Source of the DNA: Robertmurraya korlensis
GTDB lineage: Bacteria > Bacillota > Bacilli > Bacillales > Cytobacillaceae
DNA: 64,000 nt
Direction of reading: 5' to 3'
Assembly: GCF_023715225.1 (NCBI RefSeq)
Contig: NZ_JAMBNS010000008.1
Span: 124,001 to 188,000 of the forward strand
Positions within the stretch are counted from its first letter, which is position 1. Every line of letters begins with the position of its first letter. The notes beneath the pieces are model-generated. The model worked only from the letters and a program-made list of their open reading frames with translations, searched no databases and was not told the DNA's origin. A program made the position numbers and the translations under genes. Positions 16,582 to 25,067 of this stretch are shown piece after piece.

Positions 16582-17280
16582 ATGAAAAAGATTTTGATTG
16601 TTTTACTCGTACTCATAACGGTGAGTTATTCATTATTTCAAGTTTCCAAATCTCGAAGCTTTCAATTTTTTGGAGGCATTGTCGAAAAAGTAGAGACCGA
16701 AGAAAAAGTCGTCGCATTAACCTTTGATGATGGACCAGGAGTTCATACCGATGAGATTCTATCCATATTAGAGAAAGAAGAGGTAAAAGCGACCTTCTAT
16801 TTAACGGGGAGAGAAATCGAAGAACATATGGAAGATGCCAAAAAGCTTGTACAAGCTGGACATGAAATAGGCAACCATACGTATTCTCATAAGCGAATGG
16901 TGTTAAAATCACCAAGCTTTATTAAAAACGAAATAGAATCCACCGATGAATCGATTCGAAAGGCTGGATACGAAGGGGAGATTACGTTTCGACCTCCATA
17001 CGGGAAAAAGCTGTTATTCCTCCCATATTACTTAAATAAGCATGATCGACCAACGATTCTATGGAATATGGAGCCGGAGACAGATCCAGATATTGCCGAC
17101 GATTCTAATAAAATAACGAATGACATTGTTAGCCGAATAGAGCCTGGTTCAATTATTTTGCTGCATGTGATGTACGAAAGCCGGAAGGAGTCCCTGAATT
17201 CGGTAGCATCAACGATTGAAGCTTTGAAAAAGAAAGGATACACCTTTGTGACAGTTTCGGAGCTTTTACAGTATGAATGA
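16582..17280 (+). CDS. Polysaccharide deacetylase family protein (NodB domain, carbohydrate esterase 4)
   Basis: 232 residues with an N-terminal membrane anchor or signal (about 3-20). The NodB motifs are complete: LTFDDGPG (catalytic base and metal Asp), GNHTYSHKRM (His-x3-His metal ligands), FRPPYGKK and a C-terminal LLHVMYE. It probably de-N-acetylates peptidoglycan or another amino-sugar polymer outside the membrane. GGAGG precedes the ATG. The exact substrate cannot be told. Confidence 0.85.
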   Translation: MKKILIVLLVLITVSYSLFQVSKSRSFQFFGGIVEKVETEEKVVALTFDDGPGVHTDEILSILEKEEVKATFYLTGREIEEHMEDAKKLVQAGHEIGNHTYSHKRMVLKSPSFIKNEIESTDESIRKAGYEGEITFRPPYGKKLLFLPYYLNKHDRPTILWNMEPETDPDIADDSNKITNDIVSRIEPGSIILLHVMYESRKESLNSVASTIEALKKKGYTFVTVSELLQYE

Positions 17281-17327
17281 AAAACAGGGGTAGTAGGAAA
17301 CTCTAAGGAAAAAAGGAGTTTCTTATC

Positions 17328-17779
17328 ATGAAATTGAGACAACAATGGACAGTTAATGTGATCATGGTGATTGTCTCTTGGGCAACGGTGTTCTTTCTTG
17401 GAAAACAAAATATAAAGAGGTTCTTGCCTGCATCCAGCCTTTGAAGCCCTTAATGTGATATATGCAAAAAAGAAAAAATGGTGGGTCTTTTACAATAAAC
17501 CTAAATCGTATGTAACGGGGGAAATGTCTTTTAATATGGGTCCGTTTATCCGTGGCTTCCATGTGGATATTAAAGTGGACGTACGGTAATCTGGGAAAGT
17601 TTTTGTTACTGAATGCAGGAGTCAATGCGTTTTTTGCTTTTATTGTGATCCGGTTTTTGGACCGCTTAAAAGTCGCTAGGTTGAAAAAAATCAGTGAACC
17701 ACAATTTTTCCCATACTTCTTTTTCAAAGCCTTCTTTTTATACGGATTTCAGTATCTAGTTGATAAGGTAAGAAAATAA
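17328..17779 (+). pseudogene. Disrupted small membrane protein gene
   Basis: An AAAAGGAG site and ATG at 17328 begin MKLRQQWTVNVIMVIVSWAT, which stops after 38 codons. A second frame continues at about 17441 (FEALNVIYAKKKKWWVFYNK...), and a third from about 17552 (WILKWTYGNLGKFLLLNAGV...) runs to 17779. Joined, the pieces give one coherent ~150-residue membrane protein, so at least two frameshifts or small deletions have broken it. The family is recalled only as a hypothetical Bacillus membrane protein. Confidence 0.65.
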
Positions 17780-17782
17780 ACG

Positions 17783-17817
17783 AAACGTCAACAAGCTCTG
17801 CTCGTTGACGTTTTTCT
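17783..17817. terminator. Bidirectional terminator
   Basis: AAACGTCAAC / GTTGACGTTT with an inner AG/CT pairing and T-runs on both strands. It lies between the pseudogene and the convergent ywpF-like gene. Confidence 0.8.
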
Positions 17818-18242
17818 TATGAAGTGGAGGTTAATTTTGGTTTGGTTAGCATTTTTTCGCGAAATTCGCTTAATAGCTCTTCTCCGCTTAATCCTTTTTC
17901 AATCAGACTACTTAACAATAACTCAGCATAATTTTTCGATCTTTTTAAAAAGCCTTCAAATAAAACGGAAAGGCGCCCATCAATTTTTTTCACGGAAAGA
18001 ACCCTTGTTGTAAAACTTGCAGGATCGTTTTCCTTTTTGGATATGACAACTTGAGCTGGTGTTTCCTTATCGGCCTCAAGAAGCTTCGTGAAAAAATCAT
18101 GATAGTTAGCATCGACATACGCTTCAATCAGCCATCTGTTTCTTTCGTCCTCTTTGTTGATAATTAGTCCGTCATGGAGAGTAATATCTTGTGCTTCACT
18201 GTCGTCAATGATTTGTAAAGAAATCAATTTGAACGTTTTCAT
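17817..18242 (-). CDS. ywpF: YwpF-like protein
   Basis: 141 residues, close to B. subtilis YwpF (136). KTFKLISLQIIDDSEAQDITLHDGLIINKEDERNRWLIEAY is the conserved N-terminal part; there is no signal or membrane segment. Function is unknown. The start at 18242 has GGGAGG 7 nt upstream. Its neighbourhood (fabZ and ssbB) agrees with the ywp region of B. subtilis. Confidence 0.7.
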   Translation of the reverse strand: MKTFKLISLQIIDDSEAQDITLHDGLIINKEDERNRWLIEAYVDANYHDFFTKLLEADKETPAQVVISKKENDPASFTTRVLSVKKIDGRLSVLFEGFLKRSKNYAELLLSSLIEKGLSGEELLSEFREKMLTKPKLTSTS

Positions 18243-18391
18243 TTGATACCTCCCGAACAAGCTTTCCTAAATTATAACATATGCAGAGATGAAAGCGAAT
18301 TCTTCAACCTTTTGAAAATATCTACGCGAAATGATCAAGGAAAAGCACGATGAATAAGATATTAGCATGAGCTATCTTAGAGGTGATTTCT

Positions 18392-18961
18392 TTGTATCTA
18401 GAGGGAGAAGAAATGATTGTGGTCGGGGCCAATTTATTGGCGATAGGTGCCTTTATTTCGGCAGTTGGGGAAACGGGGGCTCATCCCGTTGAAGAAATCA
18501 ATAAGAAGCTGGTGCGTGACGGCAATGCGGTACAAGCGGTTGGGAATACCTTGCAAGGAGTTGGTCGGTTAAAGCTAATGGATGAGCCTGAAGGAGAGAA
18601 GAATATTCTTGGGATGGTAGGAACCTTTGTGCAGGCAGGTGGAAATACAATAAATAGTTTGGCCACCAATGTGGAAATTGAGAGCCCTTCCTTAGAAAAT
18701 ACAAGATTCAATTCCTTAGGAAGCACCATTCAATCAATGGGTGCAGCGTTAGAAGCGACTGGTGTTGCTCAAGTCGGGGAAGGTATGTCACCTAACCTTG
18801 AGGTGACTGGATTGAACTTAATTACCTTAGGCACAATTCTCGATTCAGTCGGTATACTAACTTCGGAGGAAAAGGAGAAACAAAAACGAATTCTACTTTT
18901 TGCAGGAGGGTGGGTGGAATTCGCGGGTACAGTTCTTATTGCCTATGCGTTGAACAAATAG
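18392..18961 (+). CDS. Gly/Ala-rich repetitive protein (DUF6944-like)
   Basis: 189 residues with repeating patterns such as VGANLLAIGAFISAVGETG, VQAVGNTLQGVGR, FVQAGGNTINS and SLGSTIQSMGAALEATG, each roughly [I/L/V]-x-x-x-G-x-x-[I/L]-x-[A/S]-x-G. This looks like amphipathic helices built on glycine-zipper steps rather than classical transmembrane helices. TTG at 18392 is preferred because GAGGTGAT at 18380 is a near-ideal ribosome site; GTG 18383 and ATG 18413 are alternatives. Function is unknown; the DUF name is recalled with moderate certainty. Confidence 0.65.
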   Translation: MYLEGEEMIVVGANLLAIGAFISAVGETGAHPVEEINKKLVRDGNAVQAVGNTLQGVGRLKLMDEPEGEKNILGMVGTFVQAGGNTINSLATNVEIESPSLENTRFNSLGSTIQSMGAALEATGVAQVGEGMSPNLEVTGLNLITLGTILDSVGILTSEEKEKQKRILLFAGGWVEFAGTVLIAYALNK

Positions 18962-19154
18962 CTTTGTCGAAAAAAACTTTTGAAACGGTAAAAATCGTAA
19001 TTTGGAGGGGGATATAGAGGGTAAATTTGCATTTTCATCTAAGGAAATGATGAAAAGTTCATGGGAAATAAATAGGAAAATTGAACCATAGTCGTTTTAC
19101 ATAGGTATCCATTTCCAATTATGATAGGAGCATCAATTGGAGAGGAGATGACAG

Positions 19155-19541
19155 ATGATCAATCAAGTGACGTTGGTAGGGAGGTTGACGAAAGATCCCG
19201 ATTTGAGGGTTACCCCAGAAGGAGTATATGTCTGCAATATCATCCTCGCAGTAAACCGACAATATCGAAACCAAAAAGGAGAGGTGGACACAGACTTTGT
19301 TCATTGTACCTTATGGCGAAAAACCGCCGAAAACACGACGGCCTTTTGTAAAAAGGGCTCCCTTATTGGCATTACCGGTAGAATCCAGACACGCAGCTAT
19401 GATAATCAGGGGAAAAGAACGTATGTAACGGAAGTGGTTGCAGAAAATGTTCGATTCATCGGTCCGAGAAGAGAAGACGACCGGGCCGCTAAAATCCCAC
19501 TTCCAACTCCTCCACCAGAAAGAGAGGTCGTTGCTCCTTGA
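19155..19541 (+). CDS. ssbB: Single-stranded DNA-binding protein, SsbB type
   Basis: 128 residues with one OB fold: MINQVTLVGRLTKDPDLRVTP, NIILAVNRQYRN and FVHCTLWRKTAENTTAFCKKG. The short C terminus (PTPPPEREVVAP) lacks the acidic DDDIPF tip of SsbA that binds partner proteins, so this is the SsbB (YwpH) paralogue, which in B. subtilis protects incoming DNA in competence. Its place after ywpF agrees. No clear ComK box was identified upstream. This is a second ssDNA function in a window that also has comM and dprA. Confidence 0.85.
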   Translation: MINQVTLVGRLTKDPDLRVTPEGVYVCNIILAVNRQYRNQKGEVDTDFVHCTLWRKTAENTTAFCKKGSLIGITGRIQTRSYDNQGKRTYVTEVVAENVRFIGPRREDDRAAKIPLPTPPPEREVVAP

Positions 19542-19672
19542 AACATATGAACGAACATGTAGTGGAACAGCTGATCGAACTCGTCGGGAAATCCCATGAA
19601 CATATTTCTCTGTTACAAATGAGAATCGCTCAGTTAGAATGTGCGATTCGGGAAACACATTTAAGATACTAA
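19538..19672 (+). CDS. Small coiled-coil-like ORF overlapping the end of ssbB
   Basis: TTG at 19538 overlaps the ssbB TGA by four bases (TTGA) and opens 44 codons: MKHMNEHVVEQLIELVGKSH, then EHISLLQMRIAQLECAIR and ETHLRY. It has a heptad-like leucine/isoleucine spacing and no membrane segment. An ATG at 19547 is the alternative start. A terminator follows, which supports it being the last gene of the ssbB transcript. Function is unknown. Confidence 0.5.
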   Translation: MKHMNEHVVEQLIELVGKSHEHISLLQMRIAQLECAIRETHLRY

Positions 19673-19734
19673 AATTATCCTCATATGTTCTCCCTTAGAT
19701 AGAATCAATAACTTCCTCACTCCCCCTCACTATT

Positions 19735-19764
19735 CGAGTAGCTTAATTGGCTGCTCGTTTTTTT
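19735..19764 (+). terminator. Terminator after ssbB and the small ORF
   Basis: The stem CGAGTAGC / GCTGCTCG (one G-T pair) is followed by seven T. Confidence 0.8.
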
Positions 19765-19858
19765 ATTACTATCGATTGGAATGCAGAATCGAGCCTTTCT
19801 AAATGTTTTTTATAGTAAAATAAAGATAGTCTTTTAAATAAGGTGGCGGTTCAACTCG

Positions 19859-20260
19859 ATGATGTATACTACAAAGGTGATTTTTCAGATTGGTATTTTG
19901 TTTGGGTTATTTTATATAGGCAGTTATCTTAAAGATTTACTCCATATCCCTCTCCCTGGGAGCATTATTGGATTGCTATTATTATTGATTTTACTTTTAT
20001 TAAAAATTTTGCCCATTCATTGGGTTCAGGACGGTGCGAATGTTCTCATCACTTTTCTTCCGTTGCTTTTAGTGCCTGCAACGGTCAGCGTGATGAACGA
20101 ACCGTCTCTTTTTTCAGGAAAAGGGGTAATCTTATTTGGGATTATCATTGGTAGTACGATCGTGACGATGATTTCAGCTGGGTGGGGTAGTCAGCACTTG
20201 GAAAGAATCGCAAAAAAAAGAAAGGAGAATGTCAGGTGCAACAATTCCTTGTCTCAATAA
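19859..20260 (+). CDS. CidA/LrgA-family holin-like protein
   Basis: 133 residues with four hydrophobic helices. GLFYIGSYLKDLLHIPLPGSIIGLLLLLILL and FLPLLLVPATVSVMNEPSLF are the CidA/LrgA signature. In Staphylococcus these proteins control murein hydrolase export; in B. subtilis the related pair PftAB transports pyruvate. The two ATGs at 19859 and 19862 share an AAGGTGG site. The C-terminal 25 bp overlap the LrgB-like gene. Confidence 0.85.
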   Translation: MMYTTKVIFQIGILFGLFYIGSYLKDLLHIPLPGSIIGLLLLLILLLLKILPIHWVQDGANVLITFLPLLLVPATVSVMNEPSLFSGKGVILFGIIIGSTIVTMISAGWGSQHLERIAKKRKENVRCNNSLSQ

Positions 20261-20928
20261 TTATTGTGGTGTTAACGGTCGGCATGTACCTAGGGATGAA
20301 CCGATTATACCTAAAGTATTCTTTCGCGTTTCTTCTTCCCTTGCTGACAACCACCATTGCGATCATTGTGATCTTAAGCGTGCTTCAACTGTCTTATGAA
20401 ACGTATATGATCGGTGGAGAATGGATCAACCAGTTGCTGGGGCCAGCGGTTGTAGCACTTGCTCTTCCCTTGTATAAGCAAAGAAAAACGTTAATGAGCC
20501 AGCTCGTCCCGATTGTGGGAGGGGTGCTCATAGGGTTAGTAGTAGGGATGATCAGTGGCGTGTTGCTTGCGGAGGTTTTCGGAGTTTCTGAAAATCTCAT
20601 CCTCTCAATTATTCCTAAATCGATTACCACTCCCGTTGCGATCCAGGTAGCATCGGCAATCGGGGGCATTCCTTCTTTGACCATCGTATTTGTGTTGCTA
20701 GCCGGTCTGACGGGAGCCGTTTTAGGACCACTTATTTTTAGGTGGTTTCGGATTACAAGTCCAATAGGAAGAGGTATCGCCTTTGGTAGTGCCTCGCATG
20801 CGATTGGGACCTCGAAAGCGAAGGAGTTCGATGAATTAACAGTCTCTATTAGCTCGGTTTCAATGACGTTAAGTGCGATTTTAGGATCTAGTTTTGGGAC
20901 GTTGGTGGTTTGGTTGTTTAATATGTAG
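20236..20928 (+). CDS. LrgB/CidB-family membrane protein
   Basis: 230 residues, polytopic. LIIPKSITTPVAIQVA-like sequence (ILSIIPKSITTPVAIQVASA), AIGGIPSLTIVFVLLAGLTGAVLG and GIAFGSASHAIGTSKAKE are diagnostic of LrgB. It starts with GTG at 20236 after AAAGGAG and overlaps the CidA-like gene by 25 bp, so the two are translationally coupled and act as one membrane system. Whether it acts in cell lysis or in carboxylate (pyruvate) transport cannot be decided here; no LytST/LytTR regulator is adjacent. Confidence 0.88.
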   Translation: MQQFLVSIIIVVLTVGMYLGMNRLYLKYSFAFLLPLLTTTIAIIVILSVLQLSYETYMIGGEWINQLLGPAVVALALPLYKQRKTLMSQLVPIVGGVLIGLVVGMISGVLLAEVFGVSENLILSIIPKSITTPVAIQVASAIGGIPSLTIVFVLLAGLTGAVLGPLIFRWFRITSPIGRGIAFGSASHAIGTSKAKEFDELTVSISSVSMTLSAILGSSFGTLVVWLFNM

Positions 20929-21109
20929 GCTGTTTTAGTAAAGATTGTTGTTAAAATCTTAAAGCCGATTTTAGCGTGGAAATAGCTATTTTGCGCTAAA
21001 GCAACAAAGTTTAAGAAAAGAGCCAATATGTAAAAGAAAATGTCGAACACTTTTTGTAAAATTGGATAATTTTTCTGGTATTCTGTTTTCATAAAGGGAG
21101 GTTGTCTTT

Positions 21110-22036
21110 ATGAGGGCAGAAAGGCGTAAGAAAAAGCGGAGATGGGCAAGGGTAACCGGAATAATCCTGCTGTTGCTTTTTCTTGGAGCAGGTGCGTACG
21201 CATACTCCGTATATCATTCGCTAAGTAAAGCGATGGAAACAATGCATGATCCGACGAGTCGAAAGGTTTCCGATAAAAGGACACAGGAAGTTTCTCTTGA
21301 TGCCAAGGAGCCGTTCTCTGTGCTGATGCTGGGTGTGGATGAGAGAGAAGGAGACAAAGGCCGATCAGATACCATGATAGTGTTGACGGTGAATCCGGAA
21401 TTAGAAACAGTGAAGATGTTAAGTATTCCGCGAGATACGAGGGTGGAGATTGTTGGCCATGGTACCGAGGATAAGATTAATCATGCGTATGCCTTTGGGA
21501 ATGAAGAAATGGCAATGGCAACCGTTGAAAACTTCCTCGACATCCCGATTGACTATTATATAAAGGTGAATATGGAAGGCTTTCAAGATATTGTGGATGC
21601 AGTAGGCGGAATTACAGTGAACAACTCGTTTGAGTTTTCTAACGGAGGCGTTACTTTTAAAGAAGGTCAAATCGGCTTAACGGGTGAAGAAGCTCTTTCG
21701 TATGTGCAGATGAGATATGATGACCCACAAGGAGATTTTGGGAGACAGCAGCGTCAGCGTCAAATTATTCGCGGAGTTATTCGTGAAGGAGCAAGCTTGA
21801 GCTCACTAACCAATTTCGGTGATATCTTCTCCGCACTCGGAGAAAATGTTCGAACGAACCTAACCTGGGATCAAATGGTCGATATCCAGAAAAACTATCG
21901 AAAGTCCGGAAGCATGATTGACCAACTCACCATTCAAGGAAAGGGCGGGTACATAGGGAAAGTATGGTACCTCTTTGTCTCCGACGAAGAAAAAGAACGA
22001 GTGCAACAAGAGCTAAAAGGACACTTAGCAATATAA
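21110..22036 (+). CDS. tagU: LytR-CpsA-Psr ligase (TagU-like)
   Basis: 308 residues (TagU/LytR is about 306). A basic RRKKKRRWARV stop-transfer precedes one membrane helix, then the LCP domain with PFSVLMLGVDEREGDKGRSDTMI, IPRDTRVEI, KINHAYAFG and the Arg-rich YDDPQGDFGRQQRQRQII. LCP enzymes attach teichoic acids and similar polymers to peptidoglycan on the outer face. GGGAGG is upstream. It is a single gene with its own terminator. Confidence 0.85.
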   Translation: MRAERRKKKRRWARVTGIILLLLFLGAGAYAYSVYHSLSKAMETMHDPTSRKVSDKRTQEVSLDAKEPFSVLMLGVDEREGDKGRSDTMIVLTVNPELETVKMLSIPRDTRVEIVGHGTEDKINHAYAFGNEEMAMATVENFLDIPIDYYIKVNMEGFQDIVDAVGGITVNNSFEFSNGGVTFKEGQIGLTGEEALSYVQMRYDDPQGDFGRQQRQRQIIRGVIREGASLSSLTNFGDIFSALGENVRTNLTWDQMVDIQKNYRKSGSMIDQLTIQGKGGYIGKVWYLFVSDEEKERVQQELKGHLAI

Positions 22037-22052
22037 AGGAAAAGATATAAGG

Positions 22053-22081
22053 AAAAGACCCAGCCATGGCTGGGTCTTTCT
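22053..22081 (+). terminator. Terminator after the LCP ligase gene
   Basis: AAAGACCCAGCC / GGCTGGGTCTTT is a perfect 12-bp stem. Confidence 0.85.
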
Positions 22082-22093
22082 ACGTCCCGCTTG

Positions 22094-22225
22094 CGGTGAC
22101 AGACACCCTTCGTGGACACTTTCATATGTTTTGTTCACCTGAGATGGACAGTAGACAAAGTGTAAAATGTCCACTCCAGACGGACAAATTGATCCAATCT
22201 GTCTTTTTGTGGTGACAGACACCCG
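22094..22225. repeat. REP-like block 3 (two cores)
   Basis: Cores GGTGACAGACACC at 22095-22107 and 22211-22223, 116 bp apart, the first followed by CTTCGTGGACA and the second preceded by GTCTTTTTGTG. A TGTCCACTCC...CGGACA segment lies between. It separates the LCP gene from the convergent ywqA-like gene. Confidence 0.9.
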
Positions 22226-22241
22226 TTTTACCCGTTTTAAA

Positions 22242-25067
22242 CTAGGAGAGGAGGATTAGGTCGCGTAGCTCGTCGGTGGAGAGCTCGGTAATCCAGTTGT
22301 CGCTTTGGATGATGGCATCGTTTAGCGTTTGTTTTTTCTCTAGCATGGCGTCAATTTTTTCTTCGAGTGTGCCCGTGCTGATGAATTTGTGCACGTGAAC
22401 GAATCGCTTTTGACCGATTCGGTAGGCACGGTCGGTTGCTTGGTTTTCGACGGCTGGATTCCACCAGCGATCGTAGTGTATGACGTGATTCGCCGCTGTT
22501 AGATTTAACCCAGTTCCACCGGCTTTTAAGCTTAGTAAGAACACAGGGAACTCACGGTTTTGGAATCGTGTGATCATTTCGTCCCGCTTAGCTTTTGGCA
22601 CACTTCCGTTTAAGAAAGGAACTTCAATTCCGTACTTCTTATTCAGTACCCTGCGAATAATCTCACCCATCTCGATGTATTGAGTAAAGATAAGGCCACT
22701 TTCCTCGCGCTCGAGTACGGCTTCGATAAGCTCGGTTAATTTTTCAAGCTTAACGGAACGTTCGAGAAGCTGTAATGGCTTTTCTTCCTTCAAATAAAGA
22801 GCAGGGTGGTTGCATAGCTGTTTTAAGCGGCTCAACAATTGTAAAATAAGACCCTTTCGCTCGAGGCCAGTAAGTGTTTCGATCTGAGCAAACGTATCTT
22901 GAACGAGTTGCTCGTACAGTGAGGCCTGCTCGGCAGTAAGTGGACAGTATTCTTTTTGCTCCTGCTTATCTGGTAGATTGAGTGCCACTTCTTCGTCTTT
23001 TTTCGTCCGTCGTAGTAAGAATGGTCGAATCAATGCTTGAAGCTCACCGATTTTTTCCTTCTCATTGTCTTTTTCAATCGGCAAGACGAACTTTTTCTGG
23101 AAATTTCCTAAGCTTCCTAAGTACCCGTGATTCGTAAAATCAAAAATGCTCCAAAGCTCAGTCAAGCGGTTTTCCATCGGTGTTCCCGTTAGTGCGATAT
23201 GGTGCTTACCGTTTAGCTTTCGGACCGCACGAGATTGCTTTGTCCCCGCATTTTTAATATTTTGCGCTTCGTCAATCGCGACTGAGCTCCATGTAATGGT
23301 TTCAAACTCGGCTGCATCAATATGGGTCAGTCCATATGAAGTTAAAACAACATCCGACTCTAGCACTTTCTTGTTGAACTTCTCCTCTTTCAAACGATTC
23401 GAACCGTAATGAAGATACACCTTCATATTTGGTGCAAAGCGTTCGATCTCCTTTTGCCAGTTTCCGAGTACGGAGGTTGGGCAAACTATCAGAGCTGGTG
23501 CCGGGTTTTTATCCTCTTTTTTCACCTGTAAAAGGTAGCTGATCAACTGAATCGTTTTTCCAAGTCCCATATCGTCAGCTAATATTGCGCCAAACCCATA
23601 TTTACGCAAGAACAATAGCCAGCTCATGCCTTGTTTTTGATAAGGCCGCAGCTCACCGAGAAAGCTTTCTGGTACCGCCACCTCTGGGATCGAGCGGACG
23701 TCCTGGAGCATCTTAATCATTTGCTTCCACTGACGGTTCAGCTCAATTTGAATTTTGGCAAACGCACGTGGATCATCTAGCGATTGTGAAGGATCCTCGT
23801 CATCTCCACCTAAAAGCTCCTGCTGAATGAGGTCTCTTACGTGCAAGCCTTCTTTTTCGGCCTTTTTCATCAGATCTTGAATCGTCCGAATAAATCCTGG
23901 ATCGAGCTTGATCCATCGACCGCGAATAAATACGAGGCGTCTTTTTTCCTCGACAAGCTGATGGAATTCGTCCTCACTCAGCTCTACGCCGTTCATCGAG
24001 AAGCGCCAGTTGTAATCAAGCATCGCCTGAAGACCTACAAATGACTGACCGCGTGAGCCCGTTCCCTTGAGCTTCGCTTTAACCTTCAAGTTCGCATTCT
24101 TCATCGCTTGCCACCAAGATGGGAGGAGAATTTCGACTCCCAATGCCAGCAACGTTTCACTCGCATCAGACAAGAACATCCAGGCATCGTTTTCCGTTAA
24201 CTGACTAGTAACACCGCGTTTTCCTTCAAGCCATGGAAAAAGTTCGACCCACCGCTGCTGCTCACGTTCAATGTATGAATCGTATGCATACCAGCTTTTA
24301 GGCATATTGCTGTCGTCTTTGGCATCCACAATCAGATCTGGTTGATTTTTTCCGCGTAAAAAGATTTGCAATTCCCATGTTCCATCAAGATCAGCGGGTT
24401 CCTCTAAGCGCAGGCCTAGTGAAAACGGTACTTGAGACTCCTTCAGTCCAATCCATTCGCTCCATGTTTCTTCATCAAAATAGGTAGCCAAAGCTCGTGG
24501 AGATAGGGCTTGATTTTTTAAGGCATCAAGCTTCACTCCTACCTTTTCATGCCATTCCTGATTTCGGTCGAAGAAGGAGCTAAGGGAGGAGTCGAACCAT
24601 TTTTCTATAAAAAGCTGAACGGTTTCTTCCTCGGAAATTTGCTGCTCGAAAAAAGACGGATCAAATTCCTGCTTTACCCGTTCAGGAAGAGCCCAGCGGA
24701 ATTCGTCTTGTTCCCATGCTGAAAAGTCAGGAAGCCAATCTTTTTCCGAAATCGCTTCGTGTAGTGAATGGGCAGAGGCTAGGCAGATTTGCGCCGTTTC
24801 ATCCCAATCCCACTCAATGAGCTGGTTGAATTGCTCTTGTGCTAAAAGGGACACCAGCTGCCAAGCGTCAATCATCACGCCAGGATGTTGGTCAATCGTT
24901 TCTTCATCGACAAAGGTTCCATAATACGATTCCTTGTGTCGGTTAAAAAGAAGCGATTTCCACTGGGACGGTTGGACGTCGTCGTTATGGTCATTGGTTG
25001 CCCAAATAAAGTAGCGATTATTCTCTATATGACGAATGTGTATGTGTACGAGTCTCGTTTTAAGCAT
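22242..25067 (-). CDS. ywqA: SNF2-family DEAD/DEAH-box helicase (YwqA-like)
   Basis: 941 residues. The N-terminal ~450 residues are a SNF2-associated region; the C-terminal half is a complete SNF2 ATPase: GAILADDMGLGKTIQLISYL (Walker A), VAIDEAQNIKN (Walker B), LTGTPMENRLTELWSIFDF, and HYDRWWNPAVENQATDRAYR with IGQKR (motif VI). It probably remodels DNA-protein complexes during repair or recombination. It overlaps ywqB by 8 bp, which is upstream on the minus strand, as in B. subtilis. Confidence 0.92.
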   Translation of the reverse strand: MLKTRLVHIHIRHIENNRYFIWATNDHNDDVQPSQWKSLLFNRHKESYYGTFVDEETIDQHPGVMIDAWQLVSLLAQEQFNQLIEWDWDETAQICLASAHSLHEAISEKDWLPDFSAWEQDEFRWALPERVKQEFDPSFFEQQISEEETVQLFIEKWFDSSLSSFFDRNQEWHEKVGVKLDALKNQALSPRALATYFDEETWSEWIGLKESQVPFSLGLRLEEPADLDGTWELQIFLRGKNQPDLIVDAKDDSNMPKSWYAYDSYIEREQQRWVELFPWLEGKRGVTSQLTENDAWMFLSDASETLLALGVEILLPSWWQAMKNANLKVKAKLKGTGSRGQSFVGLQAMLDYNWRFSMNGVELSEDEFHQLVEEKRRLVFIRGRWIKLDPGFIRTIQDLMKKAEKEGLHVRDLIQQELLGGDDEDPSQSLDDPRAFAKIQIELNRQWKQMIKMLQDVRSIPEVAVPESFLGELRPYQKQGMSWLLFLRKYGFGAILADDMGLGKTIQLISYLLQVKKEDKNPAPALIVCPTSVLGNWQKEIERFAPNMKVYLHYGSNRLKEEKFNKKVLESDVVLTSYGLTHIDAAEFETITWSSVAIDEAQNIKNAGTKQSRAVRKLNGKHHIALTGTPMENRLTELWSIFDFTNHGYLGSLGNFQKKFVLPIEKDNEKEKIGELQALIRPFLLRRTKKDEEVALNLPDKQEQKEYCPLTAEQASLYEQLVQDTFAQIETLTGLERKGLILQLLSRLKQLCNHPALYLKEEKPLQLLERSVKLEKLTELIEAVLEREESGLIFTQYIEMGEIIRRVLNKKYGIEVPFLNGSVPKAKRDEMITRFQNREFPVFLLSLKAGGTGLNLTAANHVIHYDRWWNPAVENQATDRAYRIGQKRFVHVHKFISTGTLEEKIDAMLEKKQTLNDAIIQSDNWITELSTDELRDLILLS

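Noticed and set aside
19031-19154. ComK box search upstream of ssbB
   Set aside because: No pair of AAAA-N5-TTTT motifs with correct spacing was found, so ComK control is not claimed.
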